DNA of 64,000 nucleotides. Source: Tissierella sp. Yu-01 (GTDB lineage: Bacteria; Bacillota; Clostridia; Tissierellales; Tissierellaceae). The notes beneath the pieces are model-generated. The model saw nothing but the letters and a program-made list of their open reading frames with translations, did not search any database and was not told the origin of the DNA. Below are positions 53,236 through 61,558 of this stretch, piece by piece. Within the stretch, counting starts at the first letter, position 1. Each line of letters opens with the position of its first letter. The translations under genes and the position numbers were made by a program. Location of the stretch: positions 62,001 to 126,000 of the forward strand of contig NZ_CP120677.1 of the NCBI RefSeq assembly GCF_029537395.1. Direction: 5' to 3'.

Positions 53236-53915
53236 AAAGAATTTTAATTATTGAAGATGATAAGAGCATTTCAGAGCTTCAAAAGGACTATCTAGAAATG
53301 AGTGGTTATGAAGTTGTATGCGCTTTTGATGGGGACAAAGGTCTAGAGTATATTAAAAATGATATTTTTGATTTAATAATTTTGGATTTAATGCTTCCCC
53401 AAAAGGATGGCTTTGATATATTAAGAGAAGTATCTGAATCAAAACAGATACCTATACTAATTGTGTCTGCAAAGACTGATGAGACATATAAAATTAAAGG
53501 ACTAAACTTGGGAGCAAACGATTATATAACTAAACCTTTTGGTATGGGTGAACTTGTAGCTAGAGTAAATAGTCATATAAAGACATATGAGAAGTTCAAA
53601 CACAGTTCTAAAAAGAAGTTAGTAATAGTAGGAGCATTATCAATTGATAAACAAGATCGTAGAGTTTTTATAGATAATCAAGAAATATGTCTAACCCAGA
53701 AGGAGTTTGATTTACTTTTATTTTTAGTGGAGAATCCAAATAGAGTTTTTAGCAAAGAAGAGCTATATGAAAGGGTATGGGGATATGACTCATTGTCAGA
53801 TGCAACAACTATAACTGTACATATAGCAAGAATAAGGGAAAAGATCGATACGAATTCTGAAAGACGTGCATTTATTGAAACCGTATGGGGAGCGGGGTAT
53901 AGATTTAAAATCTAG
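53232..53915 (+). CDS. OmpR-family response regulator
   Basis: 227 residues: receiver domain (acidic pair in IIEDDKS, phospho-Asp in LIILDLMLPQKDG, Lys in TKPFGM) and a winged-helix output domain (LTQKEFDLLLFLVENPNRVF, then RVWGYDS and TVHIARIREKI). Partner of the kinase with a 4-base overlap. It likely drives the exporter operon in which it lies. Confidence 0.95.
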   Translation: MKRILIIEDDKSISELQKDYLEMSGYEVVCAFDGDKGLEYIKNDIFDLIILDLMLPQKDGFDILREVSESKQIPILIVSAKTDETYKIKGLNLGANDYITKPFGMGELVARVNSHIKTYEKFKHSSKKKLVIVGALSIDKQDRRVFIDNQEICLTQKEFDLLLFLVENPNRVFSKEELYERVWGYDSLSDATTITVHIARIREKIDTNSERRAFIETVWGAGYRFKI

Positions 53916-53966
53916 TGACCTCTACAGAACTTCATATCATTTATGTTAAGTGAAAGGAGTTGATGG

Positions 53967-54551
53967 ATGGTGCATCAATCTGTTCAGTTGACTGAAAAAG
54001 AAATAGAACAAATTGTTGATAAATATGGAAATAAGTTATTTAAAATATGTCTTGTAATTTTATGTAAGGCCTATGATGCTGAAGATGCAGTACAAGAAAC
54101 TATTATTAAATATCTGATAAAGAAACCAACTTTTAATAATTCAGAACATGAAAAAGAATGGATGATTACAGCTGCTATGAATTGCTGTAAAAATATGAGA
54201 AAATTTCATTTCAGACGACCACATCTTGAAGTTAGTGAATTACAACTATATATTAAAAATAAGAAAATCTATGATTTGCTTGAGTTACTTATGAATTTGC
54301 CATTAAAGTATAAGACTGTTTTATTACTTCATTATTATGAGGGGTATAAAGTAGATGAAGTAGGTGCTATACTAAGAATTCCTATTTCGTCTGTAAAAAA
54401 GCTGCTAAAATGCGAAAGAGGGATGGATGTTAATAAAATTAGTAATGCTGTAAATTCAGTTGAAATGTCAAAATTGATGAAATATCGAATTTTAGAGAAT
54501 TGTAATAGATTGGAAGAAGTTAATAGGATATATAAATATAAAACTATTTAG
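53967..54551 (+). CDS. ECF-type sigma factor fused to the start of an anti-sigma protein
   Basis: 194 residues. Region 2 (NKLFKICLVILCKAYDAEDA then VQETIIKYL) and region 4 (LPLKYKTVLLLHYYEGYKVD, then VGAILRIPISSVKKLLK) are clear. After KKLLKCERG, where the sigma should close with a few basic residues, the chain continues MDVNKISNAVNSVEMSKLMK then YRILENC. That reads like the N-terminus of the anti-sigma protein normally encoded next. The rest of the anti-sigma (membrane helix and outer domain) is missing. A deletion joining the two genes would explain this. AAAGGAGTTGATGG precedes the ATG. Confidence 0.75.
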   Translation: MVHQSVQLTEKEIEQIVDKYGNKLFKICLVILCKAYDAEDAVQETIIKYLIKKPTFNNSEHEKEWMITAAMNCCKNMRKFHFRRPHLEVSELQLYIKNKKIYDLLELLMNLPLKYKTVLLLHYYEGYKVDEVGAILRIPISSVKKLLKCERGMDVNKISNAVNSVEMSKLMKYRILENCNRLEEVNRIYKYKTI

Positions 54552-54570
54552 AATCGTGGAGTAATTACCA

Positions 54571-54606
54571 AAAGGAGAAAAGGGAACCGAACCTTTTCTC
54601 CTTTTA
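54571..54606 (+). terminator. Terminator of the GGGAACCGA family, copy 2
   Basis: AAAGGAGAAAAGG - GAACCGAA - CCTTTTCTCCTTT then TATTT. It shares the AAAAGGGAACCGA core with the terminators at 48825 and 55814. Confidence 0.8.
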
Positions 54607-54807
54607 TTTCGCAAAATTTTAAACTTGTTATCTCCTTGGGATGTTAATAACTTTCCTAGGTTCAGTTGATAGTATAGTAATTACCAGGTCAGGGAAAATT
54701 AAATTAGAATTAGTAAATTTGGGGATTAGCAGCAACATTCAAATTATCTACTTTAATATATGTTTATAAGATAATTTGGATAGGTTAAAAAGGGATGAGT
54801 ATATCAA

Positions 54808-55395
54808 ATGATGAAAAATAAGAATTCATTTATAATATTTGTAATTTTTGAGCTTATTGGAATTGTTTCTGCTATTAATAATATTCAGGAAAAGAACTGG
54901 ACGGATTTTTGGTTTTCCATATTATTAATAGTAACTTTACTTGTACCATATGTAATTGTATTTCTAACTACTAGAAAAGAAATTCATCTACCAAAAAGGT
55001 TTATAGAGTTTTCCTTGATTTTCATCTTTATGGCGCTATATTTAGGTGAGTTGAAAAATTATTATCAAATAATACTGTGGTGGGATATATTACTTCATTT
55101 TTTATCTGGTATCTATGTAGTTCTCATAGCTCTAAAAATATCTGATAATATAATTACTAAGGAAAAACGTGAACGTATAAGTAATAGAAGGTATAAAATA
55201 TTAATTCTACTATTTGCTTTTAGCTTTTCTATAACCTTTGGCACCTTATGGGAGATATTCGAGTTTTTAGGAGATCATTTCTTTAATACTAATATGGTTA
55301 AAGGTGGGCTTGATGATACCGCTACTGATCTTATTGCCCATATAATATCTGGACTTATAACTGCTATAGTTATGTATTTTAAAATAAACACCTGA
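54808..55395 (+). CDS. DUF2238/YjdF-like membrane protein
   Basis: 195 residues with five or six helices. Family marks: YLGELKNYYQIILWWDILLH followed by FLSGIY, and TFGTLWEIFEFLGDHFFNTN followed by MVKGGLDDTATDLIAH. Function unknown; found alone in many Bacillota. AAAAGGGATGAG precedes the ATG. The next gene is yjdM, in the same direction. Confidence 0.8.
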   Translation: MMKNKNSFIIFVIFELIGIVSAINNIQEKNWTDFWFSILLIVTLLVPYVIVFLTTRKEIHLPKRFIEFSLIFIFMALYLGELKNYYQIILWWDILLHFLSGIYVVLIALKISDNIITKEKRERISNRRYKILILLFAFSFSITFGTLWEIFEFLGDHFFNTNMVKGGLDDTATDLIAHIISGLITAIVMYFKINT

Positions 55396-55462
55396 ATTTG
55401 ATTAAACATATCTATTTTGATAAGATAGGTTGTACAAGTCATAAAAAATGGAGGTGTTAGAT

Positions 55463-55810
55463 TTGTCAGGATTACCAAATTGTCCAAGTTGCAATTCAGA
55501 ATATACTTATGAAGATAGGAATATGCTTATTTGTCCTGAATGCGCTCATGAATGGACTTTAGGAATACAGGCAGATACAATGAATAATCAGATTATCAAA
55601 GATTCTAATGGAAATATATTAAATGATGGTGACTCTGTAATTGTGATCAAAGATCTAAAAGTAAAAGGTAGTTCATCATCGGTGAAAAAAGGTACAAAAG
55701 TGAAGAGTATAAAGTTAATATATGATTCCAGTGATGGTCATGATATTGATTGTAAAATAGATGGATTTGGTGCGATGAAATTAAAATCTGAATATGTAAA
55801 AAAAGCATAA
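55463..55810 (+). CDS. yjdM: YjdM/PhnA-type zinc-ribbon protein
   Basis: 115 residues. An N-terminal zinc ribbon ([15 protein letters not shown] then [10 protein letters not shown]; four Cys) is followed by a small SH3-like domain ([20 protein letters not shown], then [20 protein letters not shown]). The older label alkylphosphonate-utilisation protein has no supporting phn genes here. Start is TTG 55463, about 8 bases after GGAGGTG, because homologues begin M-S-x-LPNCP; an ATG 15 bases upstream is in frame but overlaps the ribosome binding site. Confidence 0.92.
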   Translation: MSGLPNCPSCNSEYTYEDRNMLICPECAHEWTLGIQADTMNNQIIKDSNGNILNDGDSVIVIKDLKVKGSSSSVKKGTKVKSIKLIYDSSDGHDIDCKIDGFGAMKLKSEYVKKA

Positions 55811-55813
55811 AAC

Positions 55814-55847
55814 AGGCTAAAAGGGAACCGACCCCTTTTAGCCTTTT
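55814..55847. terminator. Terminator of the GGGAACCGA family, copy 3
   Basis: AGGCTAAAAGGG - AACCGA - CCCCTTTTAGCCT then TTT. It lies between convergent yjdM and the ABC ATPase gene and may serve both strands. Confidence 0.82.
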
Positions 55848-55853
55848 ATCTTT

Positions 55854-56618
55854 TTAAGCTATCTGTTCTTCTAACTTAGCCTTGTAAATTGCTAATAACT
55901 CTTCTTCAGTTACTTCCTTACTCGGTTTATCAAATACTACTTCACCTTTATCTAACATGATTATCCTATCTGAATATTCTATGGCATCTTTCATATTGTG
56001 AGATATCATTATTGTCGTTATCTTATACTTATCTAATAATTCCTTTGTCTTTCTCATAACTACATGGGATGTCTTTGGATCAAGGGCCGCTGTATGCTCA
56101 TCTAATAATAGTAAATCAGGGTGTTTCATAGCTGCCATCAACAATGATAAAGATTGTCTTTGGCCTCCTGATAAGAACTTTACCCTTGTATTTAGTTTGT
56201 TCTCTAATCCTAAATCCAAAGTTTTTAATATATCCACATATTTATCAATATTACTTTTCCTGACTAATTTTCTTAATCCAAATTTTTCACCCTTTTTATC
56301 TGCCAAGGACATATTTTCTAATATTGTTAGGGTAGGGGAGACTCCCATTGAAGGGTCCTGATATACCCTTCCTATATGAAGTGCTCTTTTTTCTTCTCTG
56401 AGTTTTGATATATCTTCTCCATTTAAGATTATTTCTCCACTATCTATTGGAATACTTCCAGCTATCATATTAAGGAGAGTACTTTTACCACAACCATTGG
56501 AACCAATTATTGCTGTACATTTATGTTCTTCAATTTCAAGATTTAATCTATTAAATAGATTAATTTCATTATCAGTTCCAATATTAAAAGTCTTTGATAG
56601 GTTTTGTATTCTTAACAT
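55854..56618 (-). CDS. Amino acid ABC importer ATPase, copy 2
   Basis: 254 residues, identical to the protein at 40123-40887 except for one residue (Glu for Asp in SKEVTEE). The DNA differs at only a handful of places, mostly silent. The match ends within a few bases of the stop codon. It overlaps the permease gene by 35 bases, as in copy 1. Part of the unit controlled by the T-box at 58686-58973. Confidence 0.92.
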   Translation of the reverse strand: MLRIQNLSKTFNIGTDNEINLFNRLNLEIEEHKCTAIIGSNGCGKSTLLNMIAGSIPIDSGEIILNGEDISKLREEKRALHIGRVYQDPSMGVSPTLTILENMSLADKKGEKFGLRKLVRKSNIDKYVDILKTLDLGLENKLNTRVKFLSGGQRQSLSLLMAAMKHPDLLLLDEHTAALDPKTSHVVMRKTKELLDKYKITTIMISHNMKDAIEYSDRIIMLDKGEVVFDKPSKEVTEEELLAIYKAKLEEQIA

Positions 56619-57483
56619 TTGTAGCTCTCCTTTCTTTTCTATTCTTCATTCCTAATAAATCTACTGAAAAATTGTTATATGCTATAAATACTATAACTAT
56701 TATTGCACTAATTGCCTTTAAGTCAGTAGGGGCTAAACCCAAATCTATAGCAATACCGCCCATAATCTTGTATATTACTGCGCCCATAATAGCTCTTGAA
56801 GTGCTCTTAAACCAATTTGAATTCTTCTTAATTGTATCTCCGATGATAATAGAAGCAAGAGCAACTACAATAACTCCAGCTCCCATGGTTGCATCAGCAA
56901 ATCCTTGATATTGAGCCATCAGTGCACCACTTAAAGAAATCAATCCATTTGCAAGCATAAAAGCGATAATCTTGTATTTATTGCTATTAGCACCTAAGGA
57001 CTTAACTAATGTTTCATTGTCACCAGTTGCAATTACTAAATATCCAGTTTCAGTCTTAAGAAAAGTATCTAGTATAAGCTTAATAGCAACAACTAATATA
57101 ACTAAGATAATAAGAGTAGACCCTAAATCAAATACAGAACCATAGCTAAAAAGTGGAACATTGGATTTGCCATTGATTCTAAGATTTACGGAGTAAAGCA
57201 TAGTCATAGTCAATATTCCGGCTAATAGGGGTCTAATCTTAAGTTTAATAAAAAGTATAGAAGTCATCAGTCCAGCTAAAGTACCTAAACAAAAGGCAAA
57301 AAGTGTACTTACAATAGGATCTAATCCCATGGAGATGAACTTAGCGAAGATGAAGGCACCGAAAGGGAAAGTACCTTCAACTGATAAGTCGGATTCATTT
57401 AACACTTTATATGTTAAGAAAACACCCATAGCTAAAATTGCAAATATCAAACCTTGTTCTAATGACGTTATAATTAATTTCAT
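56584..57483 (-). CDS. Amino acid ABC importer permease, copy 2
   Basis: 299 residues, one residue different from copy 1 (Thr for Ser near the C-terminus). The DNA match to copy 1 runs from the end of the ATPase gene up to the ribosome binding site of this gene (CTTTACCTCCATTTT on the + strand) and then stops sharply. This indicates either a very recent copying event or gene conversion limited to the two shared genes. Confidence 0.9.
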   Translation of the reverse strand: MKLIITSLEQGLIFAILAMGVFLTYKVLNESDLSVEGTFPFGAFIFAKFISMGLDPIVSTLFAFCLGTLAGLMTSILFIKLKIRPLLAGILTMTMLYSVNLRINGKSNVPLFSYGSVFDLGSTLIILVILVVAIKLILDTFLKTETGYLVIATGDNETLVKSLGANSNKYKIIAFMLANGLISLSGALMAQYQGFADATMGAGVIVVALASIIIGDTIKKNSNWFKSTSRAIMGAVIYKIMGGIAIDLGLAPTDLKAISAIIVIVFIAYNNFSVDLLGMKNRKERRATNVKNTKPIKDF

Positions 57484-57508
57484 TGCTTTACCTCCATTTT
57501 GACACAGA

Positions 57509-58504
57509 TTATTTTCCTACTCTTACTGCATCCTTTAAAGTTGGGTTACCTTGATCTAAACCTAATGCTTCTAATGTTGTCTCATTAACTGTAGTTATAG
57601 TTTTTTCAGCAACTCCAACTGGGATAGTTGATACATCTTTTCCATCTACTAAAATTTCTTTAGCCATTTTAGCTGTTTGTTTTCCTAATTCGTAATAACT
57701 TAATCCGTTTGTTATAAGAATTCCTCCGCCTACTTGTGATTCCTCAGCACAAACTGAAATCATTTTATTCTCAATTAATTTATTAGATACTAATTCAACA
57801 GATGAAGCTACCAGATTATCACTTAATGCGTATAGGGCATCTACCTTACTTAATAAAGAATCTAGAGCCTGTGGCATTTCATTTACTGATGTTACACCAA
57901 TTTTTACAACTTTTAAACCTTCATTTGGTGCTAATTCTTCAACTTCTTTAATTTGAATTTCTGAGTTAGCTTCACTTGTGTTATAAATAATCCCTATTGT
58001 TTCTATACTTGGATCAAGTTGCTTGAACATCTTCAATTGGGCTTCTACTGGGGCTTTGTCAGAAGTACCAGTTACATTACCACCAACATTTTCCCAATCT
58101 GCAACTATTTCAGATTGAACAGGGTCAGTTACTGCACTGAATAATATAGGGATTTCTGCTGTTGCCTGTTTAGCACTTTGTGCTGCAGGTGTCGCAATCG
58201 CATATATTAAATCAACATCGTCCTGGACAAATTTCTGAGCTATACTTACTGTATTAGGAATATCTCCCTGTGCATTTTGGTATACTATTTCTGCATTAAC
58301 TCCAAGTTCTTGCAATCCATCTTCAAAACCACGTCTTGCATCATCTAATGCAGGATGTTCTGCTAATTGACTAATTCCTATTGTATAAGTCTTAGTTTCT
58401 TCATTTTTATCTACAGCCTGAGTTCCACCTGTGCTACAACCACTTAAAACCATCATACCTGCCATTGCTAATGCCACTAATTTACTTACTTTACCTTTTT
58501 TCAT
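57509..58504 (-). CDS. ABC substrate-binding lipoprotein, copy 2 (putative phenylalanine importer)
   Basis: 331 residues. Lipobox VLSGC (Cys about 22), then an ABC_sub_bind domain (YTIGISQLAEHPALDDARRG, then QNAQGDIPN, IYAIATPAAQSA and ILFSAVTDPVQSEIV). The first third and scattered blocks match copy 1 closely; the rest, including ligand-facing segments (IYNTSEANSEIQIKEVEEL, CAEESQVGGGILITNGLSYY), has diverged. The T-box upstream carries specifier UUC, so phenylalanine is the predicted cargo. GGAGGATATAAAAA precedes the ATG. Confidence 0.88.
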   Translation of the reverse strand: MKKGKVSKLVALAMAGMMVLSGCSTGGTQAVDKNEETKTYTIGISQLAEHPALDDARRGFEDGLQELGVNAEIVYQNAQGDIPNTVSIAQKFVQDDVDLIYAIATPAAQSAKQATAEIPILFSAVTDPVQSEIVADWENVGGNVTGTSDKAPVEAQLKMFKQLDPSIETIGIIYNTSEANSEIQIKEVEELAPNEGLKVVKIGVTSVNEMPQALDSLLSKVDALYALSDNLVASSVELVSNKLIENKMISVCAEESQVGGGILITNGLSYYELGKQTAKMAKEILVDGKDVSTIPVGVAEKTITTVNETTLEALGLDQGNPTLKDAVRVGK

Positions 58505-58565
58505 TTTTTATATCCTCCTTTTATTGTTCGTTAGTGTTGATTGAATTTGATAGAAGGGTAAAAAG

Positions 58566-58682
58566 GATGCGCAGTCTCATTCTCCAAATTATTTGCTTCC
58601 TAAGGTCGCATAATTAGGGAATTCGTTGCGTTTGACCTACCATCGATTTGTTGAGAAAATCATTCAACAAATCGGGTTAGGG
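58566..58682. repeat. Two-hairpin palindromic repeat (family copy 3)
   Basis: Same position as copy 2, between T-box terminator and binding-protein gene. The hairpin ACCTACCATCGATTTGTTGA with TCAACAAATCGGGTTAGG is clear; the second part (GATGCGCAG ... CGTTGCGTTT) is more degenerate than in copy 2. Confidence 0.55.
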
Positions 58683-58685
58683 CAT

Positions 58686-58973
58686 AAAAAAAAATCTTTC
58701 GCTCCTATCAATACAGCTTATAGCTATATTCATAGGGACGAAAGATTATATAATCCGCGGTACCACCCTAATTATGACAATGTCATCACTCAATCAGACC
58801 TAACAGTCTTATCCCCTATAACGATGGGCTTTCGGATTCGTCTACTTGGTTTCCCGTTTAACAAATCTGCTTAGGAGTGAATATTACATATCTTCTTAAT
58901 GTTGGTTTTCACCGTTTCCAACTCTCTGTAAATAAGTGTAGATATCTTTCTCTCCATCAACGCATTTGATTTA
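58686..58973 (-). ncRNA. T-box leader, specifier UUC (phenylalanine)
   Basis: On the - strand: AGGGTGGTACCGCGG (58755-58769), the canonical T-box, and a terminator (AATCTTTCG, CCCTATG with its complement, then nine Ts ending at 58686). Stem I again has GGAG/CTCC at the base; the specifier loop reads UUC-A before CTCC, with UUC at 58879-58881. Aligned to leader 1, this is the same place as UAC there. The UGGU bulge fits a discriminator-A tRNA such as tRNA-Phe. So uncharged tRNA-Phe should induce this importer. Confidence 0.85.
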
Positions 58974-58979
58974 ATAAGT

Positions 58980-59008
58980 ATATTATCACCATAGTTTTTA
59001 AAAGTCAA
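58980..59008 (-). promoter_or_regulatory. SigmaA promoter of T-box unit 2
   Basis: On the - strand TTGACT, a 17-base spacer and TAATAT, just upstream of the T-box leader and laid out as in unit 1. Confidence 0.78.
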
Positions 59009-59206
59009 CTACTTTTTTGAAAATTTCTGAAAACTATGATAAATTTGTTTTCTTATATATTATGAGAAAAATGATTTAGTGTGACAATAAAATCAAGCAT
59101 GGTATGAATATATTTACTAATTTTTAGGTTTATGTTAAGGTTATGTCATGATAGTTAGAGATTTAGGGAAAAATTAGTTGGGGAAAAAGATTTAGGAGTT
59201 GAGGAA

Positions 59207-59668
59207 ATGACAATAGAGAGTGTAAGAAGGCAATTCGAAAATGAAGGGTTAAATTTAGAGGTAATAGAGATGGATACCAGTACTGCAACTGTTGAATTGG
59301 CTGCAAATGCATTGGGTGTAGAACCGGCAAGGATTGCTAAAACAATGGCATTAAGGCAGAAAGATAGAGATATTTTAATTGTTGCTAAGGGAGATGTAAG
59401 AATAGACAATAGAAAATATAAGGAGTATTTTCACGAAAAAGCTAAATTTATTAATGCTGAGGACTTAGATGATGCAACAGGTCATCCGGTAGGAGGTGTT
59501 TGTCCCTTTGGTTTAGTCAAGCCAATTGACATCTATTTAGATGAGTCATTAAAGGTATTCGATTATGTATTCCCAGCTGGTGGAGGACCAAATACATGCG
59601 TAAGAATTGATGTGAAGTATCTAGCAGAAGTTACCAAGGGCAAATGGATTGATGTATGTAAGGAGTAG
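59207..59668 (+). CDS. YbaK/EbsC-type aminoacyl-tRNA deacylase
   Basis: 153 residues, whole-length YbaK/ProX-type editing domain. Seen: AANALGVEPARIAKTMAL (with the catalytic-site Lys), ILIVAKGDVRIDNRKYKE, the TGHPVGGVCPFGL loop and FPAGGGPNTCVRID. Such enzymes remove mischarged amino acids (for example Cys from tRNA-Pro). Specificity cannot be assigned. GAGGAA precedes the ATG. Single gene. Confidence 0.9.
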   Translation: MTIESVRRQFENEGLNLEVIEMDTSTATVELAANALGVEPARIAKTMALRQKDRDILIVAKGDVRIDNRKYKEYFHEKAKFINAEDLDDATGHPVGGVCPFGLVKPIDIYLDESLKVFDYVFPAGGGPNTCVRIDVKYLAEVTKGKWIDVCKE

Positions 59669-59768
59669 ATTAGCTAGAATACTATTAAATTCTCGTGTAA
59701 TACTAAAATGTATGAAGAAATTGATATGGTAAATAATTAATACAATTAATTTGAAAGGTTTGAGTGAT

Positions 59769-60476
59769 ATGAATAAAAGGATTAGATTTGTTTTAATGAC
59801 GCTATTGCTTTTATTACTTTTTTCTTCGTGTACACCTGTGGCAGATAAGGAATTACAAGAAGAATTAGAAGCTAAAAATGAAATAATTACTAGTTTAGAA
59901 CGAGAAAACAAGGAATTAGAGGATAGGATAACTGAACTAGAACAAGAAGTAAGTAATAATCCTATAGATCCTGAATCTAATAATTTGTTATATACAGCAT
60001 CAAAGGTTGTTAATTTGCTTAAAAATAAGGATATGGAAGGAGTGTCAGCTTATGTACATCCTTCAAAAGGGGTGCGTTTTAGTCCATATGGGACAATAGA
60101 TGTGGAATCCGATCAAGTCTTTATTCAGAATCAGGTAGCAGAATTATTAAGTGACAGTCAATCATATACATGGGGAAATTACGATGGCACAGGCGATCCA
60201 ATAGACTTAAATTATAATGATTATTACAATAGGTTTATCTACGATGTAGATTTTGCAAATCCACATATGATTGGAAACAATGTAGCAATAGGCAAGGGTA
60301 ATACCTTAAACAATATTACGGAAGCCTATCCAAATGGAGAGTTCATCGAGTTTCATTTTACTGGTTACGAAGCTAAATATGAAGGACTAGATTGGAAGAG
60401 CTTAAGGTTGGTATTTGAAGAGGATAATGGGATATATTATCTAATTGGAATAGTTCATGATGAATGGACAATATAA
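59769..60476 (+). CDS. Coiled-coil lipoprotein
   Basis: 235 residues. Signal peptide and lipobox LFSSC (Cys about 19), then a coiled coil (about 28-65; LEAKNEIITSLERENKELED) and a folded outer domain with YTASKVVNLLKNKDMEGVSA, VHPSKGVRFSPYGTID and FTGYEAKYEGLDWKSLRLVF. The latter resembles small extracellular domains found in clostridial lipoproteins, with no known role. ATG 59769 is chosen; an in-frame TTG at 59751 would only lengthen the signal. The ribosome binding site is weak (GAGTGAT). Confidence 0.75.
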   Translation: MNKRIRFVLMTLLLLLLFSSCTPVADKELQEELEAKNEIITSLERENKELEDRITELEQEVSNNPIDPESNNLLYTASKVVNLLKNKDMEGVSAYVHPSKGVRFSPYGTIDVESDQVFIQNQVAELLSDSQSYTWGNYDGTGDPIDLNYNDYYNRFIYDVDFANPHMIGNNVAIGKGNTLNNITEAYPNGEFIEFHFTGYEAKYEGLDWKSLRLVFEEDNGIYYLIGIVHDEWTI

Positions 60477-60513
60477 AAAGGTGTAGGGTATATAATAAGC
60501 CCTACGCCTTTTT
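60476..60513. terminator. Bidirectional intrinsic terminator
   Basis: AAAAGGTGTAGGG pairs with CCCTACGCCTTTT across a loop, with T-runs on both strands. It lies between convergent genes and slightly overlaps the end of the DUF421 gene. Confidence 0.8.
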
Positions 60514-61179
60514 GTTTCTTAGGAGTGTATATAATGTTCCATCATCTTGCAATTCAGCATAAAAAACATCAGATGCTCGTTTTATCTTCTGTTGTCTAAG
60601 TTGATTTTCTAGCCATTGAACATTAAGTCCATAGGCAGTAAGATTATTATATACAATTTTACCGTCAATAATAATTTCCTCAGGAAAGTATTTAGGTTTA
60701 GATGTAGGTATATCTAAATCTTTTCTAATTACATTTAATTGATCCTGAACCTTTAAAACACTTAATTTACCATTGGGCTCTAAAATTGCATAATCTACTT
60801 CTTTTATAGAGAATATATTTTGCTCCCTAAGCATCATAGTCAAGTCTTCAATACTAATTTTACTCTTTGATAGAGCATCCTCTTGGAACCTCCCATTTTT
60901 TATTAAAATAGTAGGTTGACCATCAATAATAACTCTTAGTTTAGTAAACTTTAGAGTTATTATTGATAATAATGCCGTTAATAAACACCACCATATTAGA
61001 CCCACAACTTCATCCCAAATAGTTTTATCATTGAATGTAATTATGTTTGCAGCCAATGAACCAATAGTTATACCAGTGACATAATTAAAAAATGTCATTT
61101 GACTCATTTGTTTTTTGCCTAGTATTCTTGCCAATAGTAGTAAGAGAAAAAAAGCAATTGTAGGCTTAAGTATTATCAA
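60502..61179 (-). CDS. DUF421 (YetF-like) membrane protein
   Basis: 225 residues. Three N-terminal helices, with RILGKKQMSQMTFFNYVTGI and TIGSLAANI between the first two, then the cytoplasmic YetF-type domain: ILIKNGRFQEDALSKSKIS, then LTMMLREQNIFSIKEVDYAI and LEPNGKLSVL. Function not established; relatives are linked to spore germination and stress. An upstream small gene ends 29 bases before it on the same strand. GGAGGTGCTCTG precedes the ATG. Confidence 0.88.
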   Translation of the reverse strand: MIILKPTIAFFLLLLLARILGKKQMSQMTFFNYVTGITIGSLAANIITFNDKTIWDEVVGLIWWCLLTALLSIITLKFTKLRVIIDGQPTILIKNGRFQEDALSKSKISIEDLTMMLREQNIFSIKEVDYAILEPNGKLSVLKVQDQLNVIRKDLDIPTSKPKYFPEEIIIDGKIVYNNLTAYGLNVQWLENQLRQQKIKRASDVFYAELQDDGTLYTLLRNKKA

Positions 61180-61208
61180 ATCAGAGCACCTCCATTGCTT
61201 TTCTGTTT

Positions 61209-61475
61209 TTATTTAAGGCCTTCAATTTCTTTATATTTTTCATATGGATCATTTTCAATACTTTCATTAAAAGGTGTAACACTTGATGCTAATAAAAAAC
61301 TAGTAGGCAAATTTAGTAAGATGCCATTTGCTCTATAATTCTCTATAGAATAAGGATCATCATCTTCTAAATAGGCAATATCATTTAATTGCTCTTCTTT
61401 TAAGATAATACTTCTTTCATAATTTTCGTAACCATCATTATCAAAAGGTGAATCATAATTTCTTCGCTTAGCCAA
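61209..61475 (-). CDS. Hypothetical small acidic protein
   Basis: 88 residues, very acidic and Tyr/Asn-rich (YDSPFDNDGYENYERSI, then AYLEDDDPYSIENY), with no membrane helix. A strong ribosome binding site (GGAGGTGTTTTA) precedes the ATG. It lies just before the DUF421 gene and is probably co-transcribed. Family not recognised. Confidence 0.6.
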   Translation of the reverse strand: MAKRRNYDSPFDNDGYENYERSIILKEEQLNDIAYLEDDDPYSIENYRANGILLNLPTSFLLASSVTPFNESIENDPYEKYKEIEGLK

Positions 61476-61515
61476 TTAAAACACCTCCGACAATAGTTTA
61501 ACCAAATATTAAAAA

Positions 61516-61550
61516 ATAATTGATAATTGATAATTGATAATTGACAATTT
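61516..61550. repeat. Short tandem repeat
   Basis: The unit TTGATAA or TGATAATTGATAATTGA is repeated about three to four times, ending TTGACAATT. Too short and simple for a CRISPR array; probably replication-slippage DNA. Confidence 0.6.
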
Positions 61551-61558
61551 TTCATAAT

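Noticed and set aside
55448-55462. ATG upstream of yjdM as start
   Set aside because: It would place the GGAGGTG ribosome binding site within the coding region; the conserved protein start is at TTG 55463.
61516-61550. Tandem repeat considered as a CRISPR start
   Set aside because: The units are only 7-10 bases and have no spacers; no cas genes in the window.
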